Part shown: in pieces, positions 18,292 through 27,155 of the stretch
Position numbering within the stretch: the first letter of the stretch is position 1
How the letters are laid out: each line of letters starts with the position of its first letter
NCBI GenBank assembly: GCA_900766045.1
Contig: CAAFTW010000008.1
Coordinates: 1 to 64,000, forward strand
DNA length: 64,000 nt
From: Clostridia bacterium
Lineage (GTDB): Bacteria > Bacillota > Clostridia > Peptostreptococcales > Anaerovoracaceae
Reading direction: 5' to 3'
Program-made: the position numbers and the translations under genes
The notes under the pieces: model-generated
Databases searched by the model: none
What the model was told of the DNA's origin: nothing
Seen by the model: the letters and a program-made list of their open reading frames with translations, nothing else

Positions 18292-18894
18292 ATGATGATC
18301 ATAGGAATTACCGGAGGGATCGGCGCGGGGAAGTCGACGGTGTCGTCTTATATTGCTTCTCTGGGCTATCCGGTCTTCGATGCAGATGAAGTTTCCCGGA
18401 ATCTGACCCGGGACGGAAGTCCTGTAGTGGACGAGCTGGCCGAAGAGTTTGGGACAGAAATTCTGCAGCGTCCGGGAGTGCTGAACAGGAAGAAACTTGC
18501 GGAGATTGTATTTGCCGATAAGGAAAAGAATAACAGATTGAGACAGATTGTCACGATGAAAGTCCGCGAGGCGGCGATAAAGTGGATCGCTGAATACCGC
18601 AAAAGCGGAAATTATGATATAATCTTTCTCGATATTCCGCTGCTGTTTGAAACCGGTTCGGAAGATCTCTGCGGACAGGTATGGTTCGTTACGGCAGATG
18701 AAGAGGTCCGCAGAAAGAGGGTAATGGCGCGTGACGGTGCGACGGCGCAGCAGGTCGAAAAGCGCATGCGCAGCCAGATGCCCGAGAGTGAAAAAGCAGA
18801 GCGTTCGAATGAAATCGTAGATAATTCGAGAGGAGTGGAGGAGCTGCATCAGACGGTGGATGCACTCTTGAAAAAGTATGATCGAACCTTCTAA
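18292..18894 (+). CDS. coaE: Dephospho-CoA kinase
   Basis: Phosphorylates dephospho-CoA at the 3' hydroxyl, the last step of coenzyme A synthesis. The 200-residue protein opens with the P-loop GITGGIGAGKST and carries VFDADEVSR and DIPLLFE, both typical of CoaE. The ATG at 18292 is chosen because CAGGAGGGA lies just upstream; an ATG at 18274 precedes that site. polA-coaE is a common Firmicutes pairing. The end of the gene overlaps the start of the next gene by 17 bases in another frame. Confidence 0.94.
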   Translation: MMIIGITGGIGAGKSTVSSYIASLGYPVFDADEVSRNLTRDGSPVVDELAEEFGTEILQRPGVLNRKKLAEIVFADKEKNNRLRQIVTMKVREAAIKWIAEYRKSGNYDIIFLDIPLLFETGSEDLCGQVWFVTADEEVRRKRVMARDGATAQQVEKRMRSQMPESEKAERSNEIVDNSRGVEELHQTVDALLKKYDRTF

Positions 18895-20554
18895 GGATAA
18901 TATTTTTTATCGTATTGTGGACTTCGTCCGTGATCATATGGCGGCTGTTATTGCCGTCGTGATTGTCATCATGGTCGTGCTGGGTGTCCTGATCAATCAT
19001 TTTCATAAGGATGACAGCACAGATACGACGGCCGCCGGAAAACAGTCAGCAGTAGAAAGCACGTACAGACAGACCAGTACCGTCTATCTTCCAATGAGCA
19101 GGCTTCGTTCGCTGAAGTTCTTATCTTCTAAGGATACAGACAGCTATTATATCGCGCAGCTTGTCTGCAGCAGCCTGTTTCGCCTGGATTCCAATCTGAA
19201 TGTACAGAAGGATCTGGTTAAGTCGTACAGGGCTTATCCTTCCAGCGGAAAAGTGGTGATGACACTGAAAAACGCGCAGTTCAGCAATGGAAATACGGTG
19301 GATGCTTCTGATGTAAAGTTTACCGTCTCCCAGATCAAGAAGGCGGGATCTTCCAGCCCGTATTATGCATATGCAAAGAAGATTGCTTCAGTCAGCGGCA
19401 GCGGTAAGCGTGTAACGATCACATTCTCAAGCAGAAAAAATGCGGCTCTGGACAATCTGACTTTCCCGATCGTGGATTCCAGTACGTATTCGAGTGGAAA
19501 TGCGTGGAAGCCGGTGGGAAGCGGACAGTATAAGATTCGCAGCCTGGACAGCGGAAGACTGTCCCTTGTTCTCAAGCCGAACAGTCGTTATTATGGGACG
19601 AAAGCGGAGAATACGATTCATTTCCGCCGTCTTCCGAACCAGAATAATGTCGGGGGACTTGTCACGACAGATGCGATTACGGGCTTCCTGGATACTTCAC
19701 AGGAAGCGTTCAGCGATGCATCGGATAAGAATCTGAAGAGCACAAAGGTAAAATCGTCAGAAGCGGAATATATTGCCTTCCGTTTTAAGAATGCCGCGCT
19801 GAAGAAGCGCCGCGTCCGTCAGGCGATCTGCTATGCCATCGACTGCCAGCAGCTGATCCAGGATGACTTCGGGACGAACTGTGTGCAGTCAGACTCAATC
19901 TATTTCCCGGATTTCCTGGGAGCAGGAAATAAAAAGGACAATTATATTTACAATCAGTCTAAGGCGATTCTGATGCTGAGAAAAGCAGGCTATAAGGATC
20001 GGGACCAGGATGGACTTCTGGAAAATAAAAAGGGAAAAGAAATCAATCTGACTCTTCTCGTTAACTCTGATAATAAGAGGAGAAGCGAGGCTGCCCAGAG
20101 CATCGCAGAAGAGCTGAAGAATATCGGACTCAATGTAACCGTAAAGAAAGAAGATCAATCATCTTACCAATCCGACCGTAAAAGTGGAAACTTTGACCTG
20201 CTGATGGGCGGATATATTTTCGATAAGAGCTATAATCTGAAAAAAATGTTTGACAAGGGCAATGAGTTGAGTTATTATAATAAGGCAGTCGCAAGTGAGG
20301 TCGATAAGTTAGAGCAGACCCGGAGCGCTGCAAGTCAGAAGGCAGTTTATCAGAAACTGAAGAAGGAATTAACGAAAGATGTTCCTTATTACTGTATCTG
20401 CTATAAGACATACTCACTGACGACAGTGAAGAGTCTCAAGTCTTCTGGAACACCGGTTTTCTTCAGCCCATACAGAAATGTAAGTACATGGAGTTATAAG
20501 AGAACCATCACACCGGATACGGCATCGGATACTTATCAGTCATCCAAGTCGTAA
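18878..20554 (+). CDS. Membrane-anchored family 5 extracellular solute-binding protein
   Basis: A 558-residue protein resembling the peptide/nickel-type solute-binding proteins (SBP_bac_5) of ABC importers. The family pattern is visible in LVCSSLFRLDSNLNVQKDL, the VKFTVSQIKKAG segment and the C-terminal GGYIFDKSY region. Residues 19-43 form one long hydrophobic helix with no lipobox cysteine and no clear cleavage site, so it is probably held as a signal-anchored protein facing outwards, unlike the usual lipoprotein form. No permease or ATPase genes are adjacent. The ATG lies in the end of coaE without a strong ribosome site, suggesting translational coupling. A start downstream cannot be excluded. 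The ligand is unknown. Confidence 0.75.
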   Translation: MIEPSKDNIFYRIVDFVRDHMAAVIAVVIVIMVVLGVLINHFHKDDSTDTTAAGKQSAVESTYRQTSTVYLPMSRLRSLKFLSSKDTDSYYIAQLVCSSLFRLDSNLNVQKDLVKSYRAYPSSGKVVMTLKNAQFSNGNTVDASDVKFTVSQIKKAGSSSPYYAYAKKIASVSGSGKRVTITFSSRKNAALDNLTFPIVDSSTYSSGNAWKPVGSGQYKIRSLDSGRLSLVLKPNSRYYGTKAENTIHFRRLPNQNNVGGLVTTDAITGFLDTSQEAFSDASDKNLKSTKVKSSEAEYIAFRFKNAALKKRRVRQAICYAIDCQQLIQDDFGTNCVQSDSIYFPDFLGAGNKKDNYIYNQSKAILMLRKAGYKDRDQDGLLENKKGKEINLTLLVNSDNKRRSEAAQSIAEELKNIGLNVTVKKEDQSSYQSDRKSGNFDLLMGGYIFDKSYNLKKMFDKGNELSYYNKAVASEVDKLEQTRSAASQKAVYQKLKKELTKDVPYYCICYKTYSLTTVKSLKSSGTPVFFSPYRNVSTWSYKRTITPDTASDTYQSSKS

Positions 20555-20576
20555 ACGGATCATACTTATGCATGAT

Positions 20577-20594
20577 ATGACGCGTTCGCGTCAT
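20577..20594 (+). other. Short perfect hairpin before the tRNA genes
   Basis: ATGACGC (20577-20583) and GCGTCAT (20588-20594) flank a GTTC loop, 22 bases after the solute-binding protein stop and 7 bases before the first tRNA. There is no T run. It may help to end the upstream message or to mark tRNA processing. Confidence 0.4.
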
Positions 20595-20601
20595 TCATTG
20601 T

Positions 20602-20684
20602 GCGGCTGTGGCGGAATTGGCAGACGCGTACGGTTGAGGGCCGTATGGGCAACCGTGCTGGTTCAAATCCAGTCAGCCGCACCA
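20602..20684 (+). tRNA. tRNA-Leu (anticodon GAG), CCA encoded
   Basis: An 83-base class II tRNA. The acceptor GCGGCTG pairs with CAGCCGC. The anticodon stem TACGG/CCGTA holds the loop TTGAGGG, so the anticodon is GAG, reading CUC and CUU. A long variable arm and the T-loop GGTTCAAATCC follow. CCA is encoded at 20682-20684 and followed by T residues. Confidence 0.96.
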
Positions 20685-20707
20685 TTTTTTTATCTAAAAT
20701 TATCTGT

Positions 20708-20791
20708 GCCGGCGTGATGGAATTGGCAGACGTGCAGGATTCAAAATCCTGTGGTGGCAGCACCGTATGGGTTCGACCCCCATCGCCGGCA
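20708..20791 (+). tRNA. tRNA-Leu (anticodon CAA), CCA not encoded
   Basis: An 84-base class II tRNA. The acceptor GCCGGCG pairs with CGCCGGC. The anticodon stem CAGGA/TCCTG holds TTCAAAA, so the anticodon is CAA, reading UUG. The T-loop is GGTTCGACCCC. After the discriminator A the genome reads TTTTT, so CCA must be added by the nucleotidyltransferase, unlike in its neighbour 23 bases upstream. Confidence 0.96.
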
Positions 20792-20811
20792 TTTTTAATG
20801 AGAAGCAGAAT

Positions 20812-20855
20812 CTCCGGAAATGCGGGCACACGGATGCCGCTGCCGGAGTTTTTTT
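20812..20855 (+). terminator. Terminator after the tRNA-Leu pair
   Basis: CTCCGG (20812-20817) pairs with CCGGAG (20843-20848), with an inner GCGGGCA/TGCCGC helix, followed by seven T residues to 20855. Confidence 0.9.
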
Positions 20856-20969
20856 ATACCTTTCTGCATAGAAAGCCGGGTGACCCGTAAGACGGAGTGA
20901 ACCGGGCCGGATGGAAGGAAATTTTGCTATGAAATGCAGATACATTGCCAGTAATGTATTTTAATAGCA

Positions 20970-20998
20970 TTGCACGATCGGACGATTTATTGTATAGT
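20970..20998 (+). promoter_or_regulatory. Sigma-A promoter for yajC
   Basis: TTGCAC at 20970-20975, a 17-base spacer, and TATAGT at 20993-20998, about 50 bases before the yajC ATG. Confidence 0.75.
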
Positions 20999-21055
20999 CA
21001 GAGTGTTAGGCAAAAACCGTTAATACTAAGAGAATAACAGCTCAGGAGGAAAATT

Positions 21056-21592
21056 ATGTTGAATACGGCCGTTATGCTGGCTGCAGCAGCAAGTAAGAAA
21101 AACAGTTGGGTAAGTACCATTATCATGCTGGTCATCTTCTTCGCACTGATGTACTTCTTAATGATCAAACCGCAGAAGAAAAAGGAGAAGGAACAGCAGG
21201 AGATGAGAAATGCACTGGTGAAGGGCGATGAGGTCGTCACCATCGGAGGCATTGTCGGAACAGTAAACACAATCAAGAAGGACGGAAATATCGTCATCGA
21301 AGTCGGCTCCAACAGAACCAAGATGGAAGTTATGCCTTGGGGTATTTCCAAGACACTCACCAAGAAGGGCGGCTCCTCTTCCCAGAACGCAGCTAAACAG
21401 ACTGCAAAGAAGGATGATAATGAGGAACGCACTGGAAATAAGGGCCTGAAGATGCTGAAGAAGAAGGAGCCGGAAAAGACAGAAGAGCCGGCACCAAAGA
21501 AAGAACAGGCCAAGAAGCAGGACGAGCAGGCAGACGCATCTGCAGCTTCCGAGAGTAAAGAGGAAGAAACTCCGGAGAAGAGTGAGAAATAG
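21056..21592 (+). CDS. yajC: Preprotein translocase subunit YajC with a long charged tail
   Basis: An accessory component of the Sec translocon that binds SecDF. The 178-residue protein has one transmembrane helix near residues 22-38 (VSTIIMLVIFFALMYFLMI), the family signature KPQKKKEKE and the VKGDEVVTIGGIVGTV segment. Typical YajC proteins are about 90-110 residues; the extra 70-80 residues here are almost all Lys, Glu, Gln and Ala (for example KKKEPEKTEEPAPKKEQAKK), a flexible cytoplasmic tail. The ATG follows CAGGAGGAAAAT. A terminator then separates yajC from secDF, which has its own promoter, although the two products act together. Confidence 0.92.
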   Translation: MLNTAVMLAAAASKKNSWVSTIIMLVIFFALMYFLMIKPQKKKEKEQQEMRNALVKGDEVVTIGGIVGTVNTIKKDGNIVIEVGSNRTKMEVMPWGISKTLTKKGGSSSQNAAKQTAKKDDNEERTGNKGLKMLKKKEPEKTEEPAPKKEQAKKQDEQADASAASESKEEETPEKSEK

Positions 21593-21614
21593 TAAAATAT
21601 CTGCTGAAGAAATT

Positions 21615-21655
21615 ATGCTGCAGTGACAATCCGATTTGCCGCTGCAGCATTTTTT
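21615..21655 (+). terminator. Terminator between yajC and secDF
   Basis: ATGCTGCAG (21615-21623) is perfectly complementary to CTGCAGCAT (21642-21650), followed by TTTTT. The loop of 18 bases is long but the stem is clean. Confidence 0.8.
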
Positions 21656-21715
21656 GGCTTTACCGGAGATGACGGCTTCGACAGGCGTAAGAAACTTCGG
21701 AAATCTATCGATTGC

Positions 21716-21744
21716 TTGAAAGCACTGCAGAAACGTAGTAAAAT
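21716..21744 (+). promoter_or_regulatory. Sigma-A promoter for secDF
   Basis: TTGAAA at 21716-21721, a 17-base spacer, and TAAAAT at 21739-21744, about 55 bases before the secDF ATG. Confidence 0.7.
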
Positions 21745-21798
21745 GATTAGGTGCAATTATCAAGACAGTAGCAATTCGTGTAAGTTGAAAGGAAAAAA

Positions 21799-24210
21799 AT
21801 GAAGACGAGAGTAAAGAAAATCTTGAGTATCGTCATCATTGCAGTCGTTGTAATCGGCTGGTACGCGTCCTGTTTCGGTCTGGGTTCAATCAATAACCTG
21901 AAAGACTCACTGAAATACGGACTCGATATTGATGGCGGTGTGTATGTTGTTCTGAAAGCCGATACTGGCAATATGAGTGACGCCAAGGTGAAGAAGGTTA
22001 TGGATCAGACGAAGGAAGTTCTGAACCGCCGTGTAAATGCCATGGGTGTATCTGAGGCCAGCGTCAGCGTAGAGGGAAAGAACCGTCTCCGTGTTGAAAT
22101 GCCAGGTGTAAAGGATGCCAAGCAGGCGATCAACAGAATCGGAAAAACGGCCAAACTCCGCTTTACACTTGCTGATGGTACGACCATCATGACCGGATCT
22201 GACGTTAAAAACGCAACAGCCAGTCAGGACCAGGAAAACGGAGGCTATAAGATTGTGCTGAAGCTTTCCAGTGCAGGACAGAGCAAGTTTGCGGATGCAA
22301 CGGAGAAAGCTGCAAACGGTGATGTTACTGCGACGGTTCAGGATCATGGAACGACAGTAAGCAATTCCTCCATCGTCATCTGGCTGGATAACGATATTCT
22401 GACCGCGCCTACAGCAAGACAGAGAATCGATTCCTCAACCTGTGAGATTACAGGAGGAACTGGTGGAATGAGCAAGACAGAAGCTACAGAAGAAGCAGCA
22501 CTGATCCGCGGAGGATCTCTGCCGGTATCCTTGCATGAGGTTTCTTCTTCCGTACAGACCGCGTCCATCGGAGCCAATGCTCTGAATAAGAGTATCGTAG
22601 CCGGAGCAATCGGTCTCGGACTGGTTTTCCTGTTCATGATCATCGCCTTCAATCTGCTGGGTGTATTTGCGGATATCGCACTGGCCCTGTACGTACTGCT
22701 CGTACTCTGGGCCATGAAGATGATCGGCGCTGTTCTGACGCTGCCTGGAATCGCAGGTATTATTCTCGGAGTCGGAATGGCCGTAGATGCCAACGTAATC
22801 ATCTTTACCCGTATCAAGGAGGAAATTGGAAAAGGACGATCGATCCGATCTGCCGTGGATGAAGGTTTCCGTCATGCACTGGTTACCGTCCTCGACTCAC
22901 AGATCACAACACTGATTGCGACAATCGTTCTGTATGAACTGGGGTCCACAACCGTAAAGGGATTCGCAATCACCCTGATGATTTCCATCATCGTCAGCAT
23001 CTTTACCGCAGTTGTGGTTACGCAGGTGTTCGTCAGTACGCTGGCAGACAGCAGAGCGGCAAAGTACACCTTCTTCGGATGCCATCCAGACGGAAGCCCA
23101 AGAAGATGGATCAAACATCAGGTTCACTTTATTGAAAAGAGAAAGATCTTTTACTGCTGCAGTGGTGCCTTCATCGTACTGGGTCTCTGCTTCCTGATTT
23201 TCCACGGATTTAATTATGGTATCGACTTTACAGGCGGTACAATGATTCAGATGGATATGGGCCATAAGGTCAGCACGACGGAAGTGAAGAAGGCCGTCAG
23301 CAAGTACAAGCTGAACCCAACAATTGTATACTCCGGAAAGGGGAACAAAGAAATTATTCTCCGTACAGGAAAGTCACTGAAGGCTAATCAGAGAGACGCT
23401 GTACAGAAGACATTGGAACAGAAGTTCAACCGTCCATCTAATTCGGTTATTTCTTCTGAAGAATTTGGTCCTTCCATCGGAAGCGAATTGAGAAATAATG
23501 CGATCAAGTCAATCCTGATTGCGGCACTGGGCATGCTGATTTACATCATCTTCCGGTTTAAGTCCTGGAAGTACGGTGTTGCGGCGATTGCCGGAATCGG
23601 TCACGACGTACTCATTCTGGTCGGCGTATACGCGATCTTCGGAATAACGGTCGACAACCCGTTTGTTGCGGCGGTTCTGACCATCGTCGGATATTCCATC
23701 AACGATACCATCGTTATTTTCGACCGTGTACGCGAGAACAGACACATTATGAGAGGCAAACCTGTTATGGAGGTCCTGGATACCAGTATCACCCAGACCC
23801 TCGACCGTTCTCTCATGACTTCCATCACAACAGAGATTGCAATTATTCCGCTGCTGTTCTTTGTTTCCTCTGAACTTGCAGCGTTCGTACTCCCGCTGAT
23901 GGTCGGTGTCGCAGTAGGAACATATTCTTCTATCTGCCTGTGCAGCCCGCTCTTCTATGAGTTTAACAAGCGTGAGGAAGCATCCCGCTATGCACAGATC
24001 GCGAAGAATAAGAAGCGTATTGAGGCAAAGAAAGAAGAGCACAAGGAAGAAAAGAAGCGTGAGGAAGAAGCGGAGAAGAAGCGTGAGGCACAGCGTGCTG
24101 AACAGAAACAGGCTTCACTTCCTGAACAGTCCTCAGCTGAAAAGCCAAAGACGAAGAAAAAGAATAAAAAGAATCAGCAGAAGCACGTTTCTTATAAACG
24201 AAAGAAATAA
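21799..24210 (+). CDS. secDF: Protein translocase subunit SecDF (SecD and SecF fused)
   Basis: Uses the proton or sodium gradient to pull exported proteins out of the SecYEG channel. In 803 residues it joins SecD (first helix near the N-terminus, KYGLDIDGGVYVVL, the periplasmic-type P1 region, then GVGMAVDANVIIFTRIKEEI) to SecF (FNYGIDFTGGTMIQMDM, then IGYSINDTIVIFDRVRENR). Aspartates in DANVIIF and NDTIVIFDR belong to the conserved ion-path segments. The last 70 residues are a Lys/Glu-rich tail (EEHKEEKKREEEAEKKREAQ), echoing the tail on YajC. Start ATG 21799 follows GAAAGG. rel follows 30 bases on. Confidence 0.95.
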   Translation: MKTRVKKILSIVIIAVVVIGWYASCFGLGSINNLKDSLKYGLDIDGGVYVVLKADTGNMSDAKVKKVMDQTKEVLNRRVNAMGVSEASVSVEGKNRLRVEMPGVKDAKQAINRIGKTAKLRFTLADGTTIMTGSDVKNATASQDQENGGYKIVLKLSSAGQSKFADATEKAANGDVTATVQDHGTTVSNSSIVIWLDNDILTAPTARQRIDSSTCEITGGTGGMSKTEATEEAALIRGGSLPVSLHEVSSSVQTASIGANALNKSIVAGAIGLGLVFLFMIIAFNLLGVFADIALALYVLLVLWAMKMIGAVLTLPGIAGIILGVGMAVDANVIIFTRIKEEIGKGRSIRSAVDEGFRHALVTVLDSQITTLIATIVLYELGSTTVKGFAITLMISIIVSIFTAVVVTQVFVSTLADSRAAKYTFFGCHPDGSPRRWIKHQVHFIEKRKIFYCCSGAFIVLGLCFLIFHGFNYGIDFTGGTMIQMDMGHKVSTTEVKKAVSKYKLNPTIVYSGKGNKEIILRTGKSLKANQRDAVQKTLEQKFNRPSNSVISSEEFGPSIGSELRNNAIKSILIAALGMLIYIIFRFKSWKYGVAAIAGIGHDVLILVGVYAIFGITVDNPFVAAVLTIVGYSINDTIVIFDRVRENRHIMRGKPVMEVLDTSITQTLDRSLMTSITTEIAIIPLLFFVSSELAAFVLPLMVGVAVGTYSSICLCSPLFYEFNKREEASRYAQIAKNKKRIEAKKEEHKEEKKREEEAEKKREAQRAEQKQASLPEQSSAEKPKTKKKNKKNQQKHVSYKRKK

Positions 24211-24240
24211 AGCCGGTTTGTTCTAAAAGGATGAGCATTC

Positions 24241-26442
24241 ATGAAGACAAAAGCAAAGTTTTTGGAAGAGATCCTTCAGTATAAACCATATAATACTGAA
24301 CTGATCGGCAGGGCTTATGATAAAGCAAAGGAACTCCATGACGGCCAGCTGAGGAAAAGCGGCGAGCCTTATCTGGTTCACCCGATTGCTGTAGCAATTA
24401 TCCTTGCACAGCTGGGAATGGACGATGAGACACTGGTCGCCGGGATGCTCCATGATACAGTTGAAGATACACCTTACACGAGAGAGCAGCTCGTCGAAGA
24501 TTTCGGCGAGGATATCGCTCTTCTCGTGGACGGTGTCACGAAACTCGGAAATCTTAAGGTCGACAGTAAAGAACAGGCGCAGGCGGAAAACCTGCGCAAA
24601 ATGTTCCTGGCGATGTCCAAGGATATCCGGGTTTTGATTATCAAGCTGGCTGACCGTCTGCATAACATGCGGACGATTGAATTCATGACGCCTGCTAAAA
24701 TTATCGAAAAGTCCAGAGAGACCCTGGACATTTATGCGCCGCTTGCGGGACGTCTCGGAATTTATACTGTAAAATTCGAATTGGAAAACATTTCTCTGAA
24801 GTATCTGCATCCACAGGAATACGCAGACCTCGAGAAACGTGTCAATGCGAAAAAGCAGCAGCGTGAAGAGATGATCCAGAAGGTCATCGCGGAAATTAAA
24901 GAAGCGCTTGATGGCATGCACATGAAATACGACATCATGGGCCGCTCCAAGCAGCTTTACAGTATCTATAAGAAAATGACCGTTCAGCATAAACAGCTGG
25001 ATGAGATTTTTGACCTGGTTGCCGTCCGTGTAATTGTGGAGACTGTCCGTGACTGCTATGCCGTTCTGGGACAGGTCCATACGATGTGGAAGCCGATTCC
25101 GGGCCGCTTTAAAGATTACATCGCGATGCCGAAGCCGAATATGTATCAGTCTCTGCATACGACTGTTCTGGGAGATAACGGTGTTCCGTTCGAAATCCAG
25201 ATTCGTACCTATGAGATGCACCGTGTCGCGGAATATGGTATCGCTGCGCACTGGAAATATAAGGAAGGAAATACTTCCGGAAATCAGAATAAGGAAGAGA
25301 TGAAGCTGGCCTGGCTGCGTCAGGCGATCGAGTGGCAGAAAGATCTTCAGGACCCGAAAGATTTCCTGGATACCTTGAAGATGGATTTGTTTTCTTCACA
25401 GGTATTCGTTTTCACCCCGAAGGGCGAGGTTATCGATCTTCCGGCAGGTTCCACACCGCTGGATTTCGCCTTTAAGATTCACACGGATGTCGGATGTCAC
25501 TGTGTAGGAGCCAAGGTAAACGGGAAGATGGTCACCATAGACCATCCGCTCAGCAGCGGAGATATCGTTGAGATTGTCACCAATCCAAATTCCTCTGGTC
25601 CGAGTGTCGACTGGCTGAAAATCGTAAAAAGTTCAACGGCAAAGAATAAGATCCGTTCCTGGCTGAAGAAGCAGACAAATGGAGACGATGTTAACCGGGG
25701 CCGCGAAGCACTGGATAAATATATCCGCAAGAAGGGCTATGAACCTTCCGCTGTGACGAAAACGCAGTTTCTGAATCTGGCGATGAAGAAAATGAACTTC
25801 GTGACACTGGATGAGGCATATAAACAGCTGGCCCAGGGCGGTTCTCTGGTCAGTCGTTTTGCAAAAATCCTTTTTGAACAGTATGATCAGGATCAGCAGA
25901 GGGAACAGGAAAAGAAGCGTGCGAAGGAAGAAGCGCTTCTGAAGGCAGCAGCGAAGTCTGATGTCAGGAAAAAGAAAAAGCGTAAAGATGCCGGTATTAT
26001 CGTAAAGGGAATGGACGGTCTTATGGTCAGAGTGGCGCACTGCTGCAACCCTGTGCCGGGTGATGACATCGTCGGATTCATCACAAAGGGAAGAGGGGTT
26101 TCTGTCCACAGAAAGGACTGCACCAACATCACGTCCATGCCAGAGTCTGAACGGGCGCGTTTCATTGAGGTTGAATGGAAGAAAGACGAGCCGGAAGATC
26201 AGATGTATCAGGCAGGGATTACTGTTATATTCAATGACCGCAAGGGAATGTTTTCGGATGTATCCCGTGTCTGTGATGAAATGGATGTAAACATCGAGCG
26301 TGTAAATGGCAGAGTGGATAAAGACGGACGCATGCGTCTCATGCTGTCCCTTTCGATTCGTGATATCAACCAGGTTGAAAAAATCATGGGAAAAATGCGG
26401 AAGATCCCGGATGTGATCAGTACATACCGTTCAGGAGTATAA
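24241..26442 (+). CDS. rel: Bifunctional (p)ppGpp synthetase/hydrolase
   Basis: Makes and degrades the stringent-response alarmones. The 733-residue order is: HD hydrolase domain (HPIAVAIILAQ; VAGMLHDTVEDT), synthetase domain with GRFKDYIAMPKPNMYQSLHT, TGS domain (FVFTPKGEVIDLPAGSTPLD), a helical region, a zinc-finger-like CC segment (MVRVAHCCNPVPGDDI) and a C-terminal ACT domain (ITVIFNDRKGMFSDVSRVCD). Both catalytic cores look intact, so hydrolase and synthetase activities are both expected. The ATG at 24241 follows AAAAGGATGAG. It lies after secDF and before an MBL-fold protein, an order seen in other Clostridia. Confidence 0.96.
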   Translation: MKTKAKFLEEILQYKPYNTELIGRAYDKAKELHDGQLRKSGEPYLVHPIAVAIILAQLGMDDETLVAGMLHDTVEDTPYTREQLVEDFGEDIALLVDGVTKLGNLKVDSKEQAQAENLRKMFLAMSKDIRVLIIKLADRLHNMRTIEFMTPAKIIEKSRETLDIYAPLAGRLGIYTVKFELENISLKYLHPQEYADLEKRVNAKKQQREEMIQKVIAEIKEALDGMHMKYDIMGRSKQLYSIYKKMTVQHKQLDEIFDLVAVRVIVETVRDCYAVLGQVHTMWKPIPGRFKDYIAMPKPNMYQSLHTTVLGDNGVPFEIQIRTYEMHRVAEYGIAAHWKYKEGNTSGNQNKEEMKLAWLRQAIEWQKDLQDPKDFLDTLKMDLFSSQVFVFTPKGEVIDLPAGSTPLDFAFKIHTDVGCHCVGAKVNGKMVTIDHPLSSGDIVEIVTNPNSSGPSVDWLKIVKSSTAKNKIRSWLKKQTNGDDVNRGREALDKYIRKKGYEPSAVTKTQFLNLAMKKMNFVTLDEAYKQLAQGGSLVSRFAKILFEQYDQDQQREQEKKRAKEEALLKAAAKSDVRKKKKRKDAGIIVKGMDGLMVRVAHCCNPVPGDDIVGFITKGRGVSVHRKDCTNITSMPESERARFIEVEWKKDEPEDQMYQAGITVIFNDRKGMFSDVSRVCDEMDVNIERVNGRVDKDGRMRLMLSLSIRDINQVEKIMGKMRKIPDVISTYRSGV

Positions 26443-26449
26443 ATTCGGA

Positions 26450-26526
26450 ATACCGCCGGCGGGGCTGCTGAAGTCTTCAGAAATAAAGAGCGTGGAGACA
26501 AGGCAGCCTTCTGCTGCCGGCGGTAT
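26450..26526 (+). repeat. GC-rich inverted repeat between rel and the MBL-fold gene
   Basis: ATACCGCCGGC (26450-26460) is exactly complementary to GCCGGCGGTAT (26516-26526). The stem can be extended inwards by GC and GAAG pairing with T-T mismatches. No T run follows; the right arm ends 5 bases before the AGGAG ribosome site of the next gene. It is either a processing/attenuating hairpin or a poor terminator. Confidence 0.6.
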
Positions 26527-26540
26527 GAACAGGAGTAATT

Positions 26541-27155
26541 ATGGAAATCAAGCACTATGAGACAGGCCCGATTTTTGTGAATACCTATCTGGTATACGAT
26601 GAGACGGGTGAAGGATTTATCGTTGATCCGGGCGGATTCAGCCAGGAGCTTATGGATGAAGTGAATAAACAGAAACTGCATATCGGCTGGATTCTCCTGA
26701 CACATGGACATGGTGATCATATTGGAGGAATCGAGGATTTCCGGAAAGCGATTCCGGGTGTAAAGGTTCTCGCGTCGATTCATGAGAAACAGACACTGGA
26801 GGATCCGCAGATTAATTCTTCTAAAATGATCAACCGCAGAATCATCGTGGAGCATGCAGACAAGTATGTTGAAGATGAAGAAGAAATGCAGATTGGAAGT
26901 ATGAAGCTGAAATTCCTGTTTACTCCGGGACATACACCGGGAGGTCAGGTTATTCTTGTCGGGAAATACTGCTTCTGCGGAGATACTGTTTTCCGCGGTT
27001 CGATCGGCAGAACGGATTTTCCGGGCGGTGATTACGATGCAATCATGAAGTCCCTGCACCGCATTCTGGATCTTCCGGAAGACACGGTTCTTCTTCCGGG
27101 ACACATGGGAGAATCTACAGTGAAGATTGAAAAGGAGACGAATCCCTTTGCCTGA
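26541..27155 (+). CDS. MBL-fold metallohydrolase, glyoxalase II-like
   Basis: A 204-residue metallo-beta-lactamase-fold hydrolase. The zinc motif LTHGHGDHIGG fits THxHxDH, followed by the later ligands in FTPGHTPGGQ, FCGDTVFRGSIGRTD and the C-terminal LLPGHMG. This is the pattern of the YqgX/hydroxyacylglutathione-hydrolase-like group. Clostridia generally lack glutathione, so the substrate is probably another thioester or a small metabolite; this is inference. The ATG follows ACAGGAGTAATT. Its stop overlaps the beginning of hemZ. Confidence 0.85.
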   Translation: MEIKHYETGPIFVNTYLVYDETGEGFIVDPGGFSQELMDEVNKQKLHIGWILLTHGHGDHIGGIEDFRKAIPGVKVLASIHEKQTLEDPQINSSKMINRRIIVEHADKYVEDEEEMQIGSMKLKFLFTPGHTPGGQVILVGKYCFCGDTVFRGSIGRTDFPGGDYDAIMKSLHRILDLPEDTVLLPGHMGESTVKIEKETNPFA

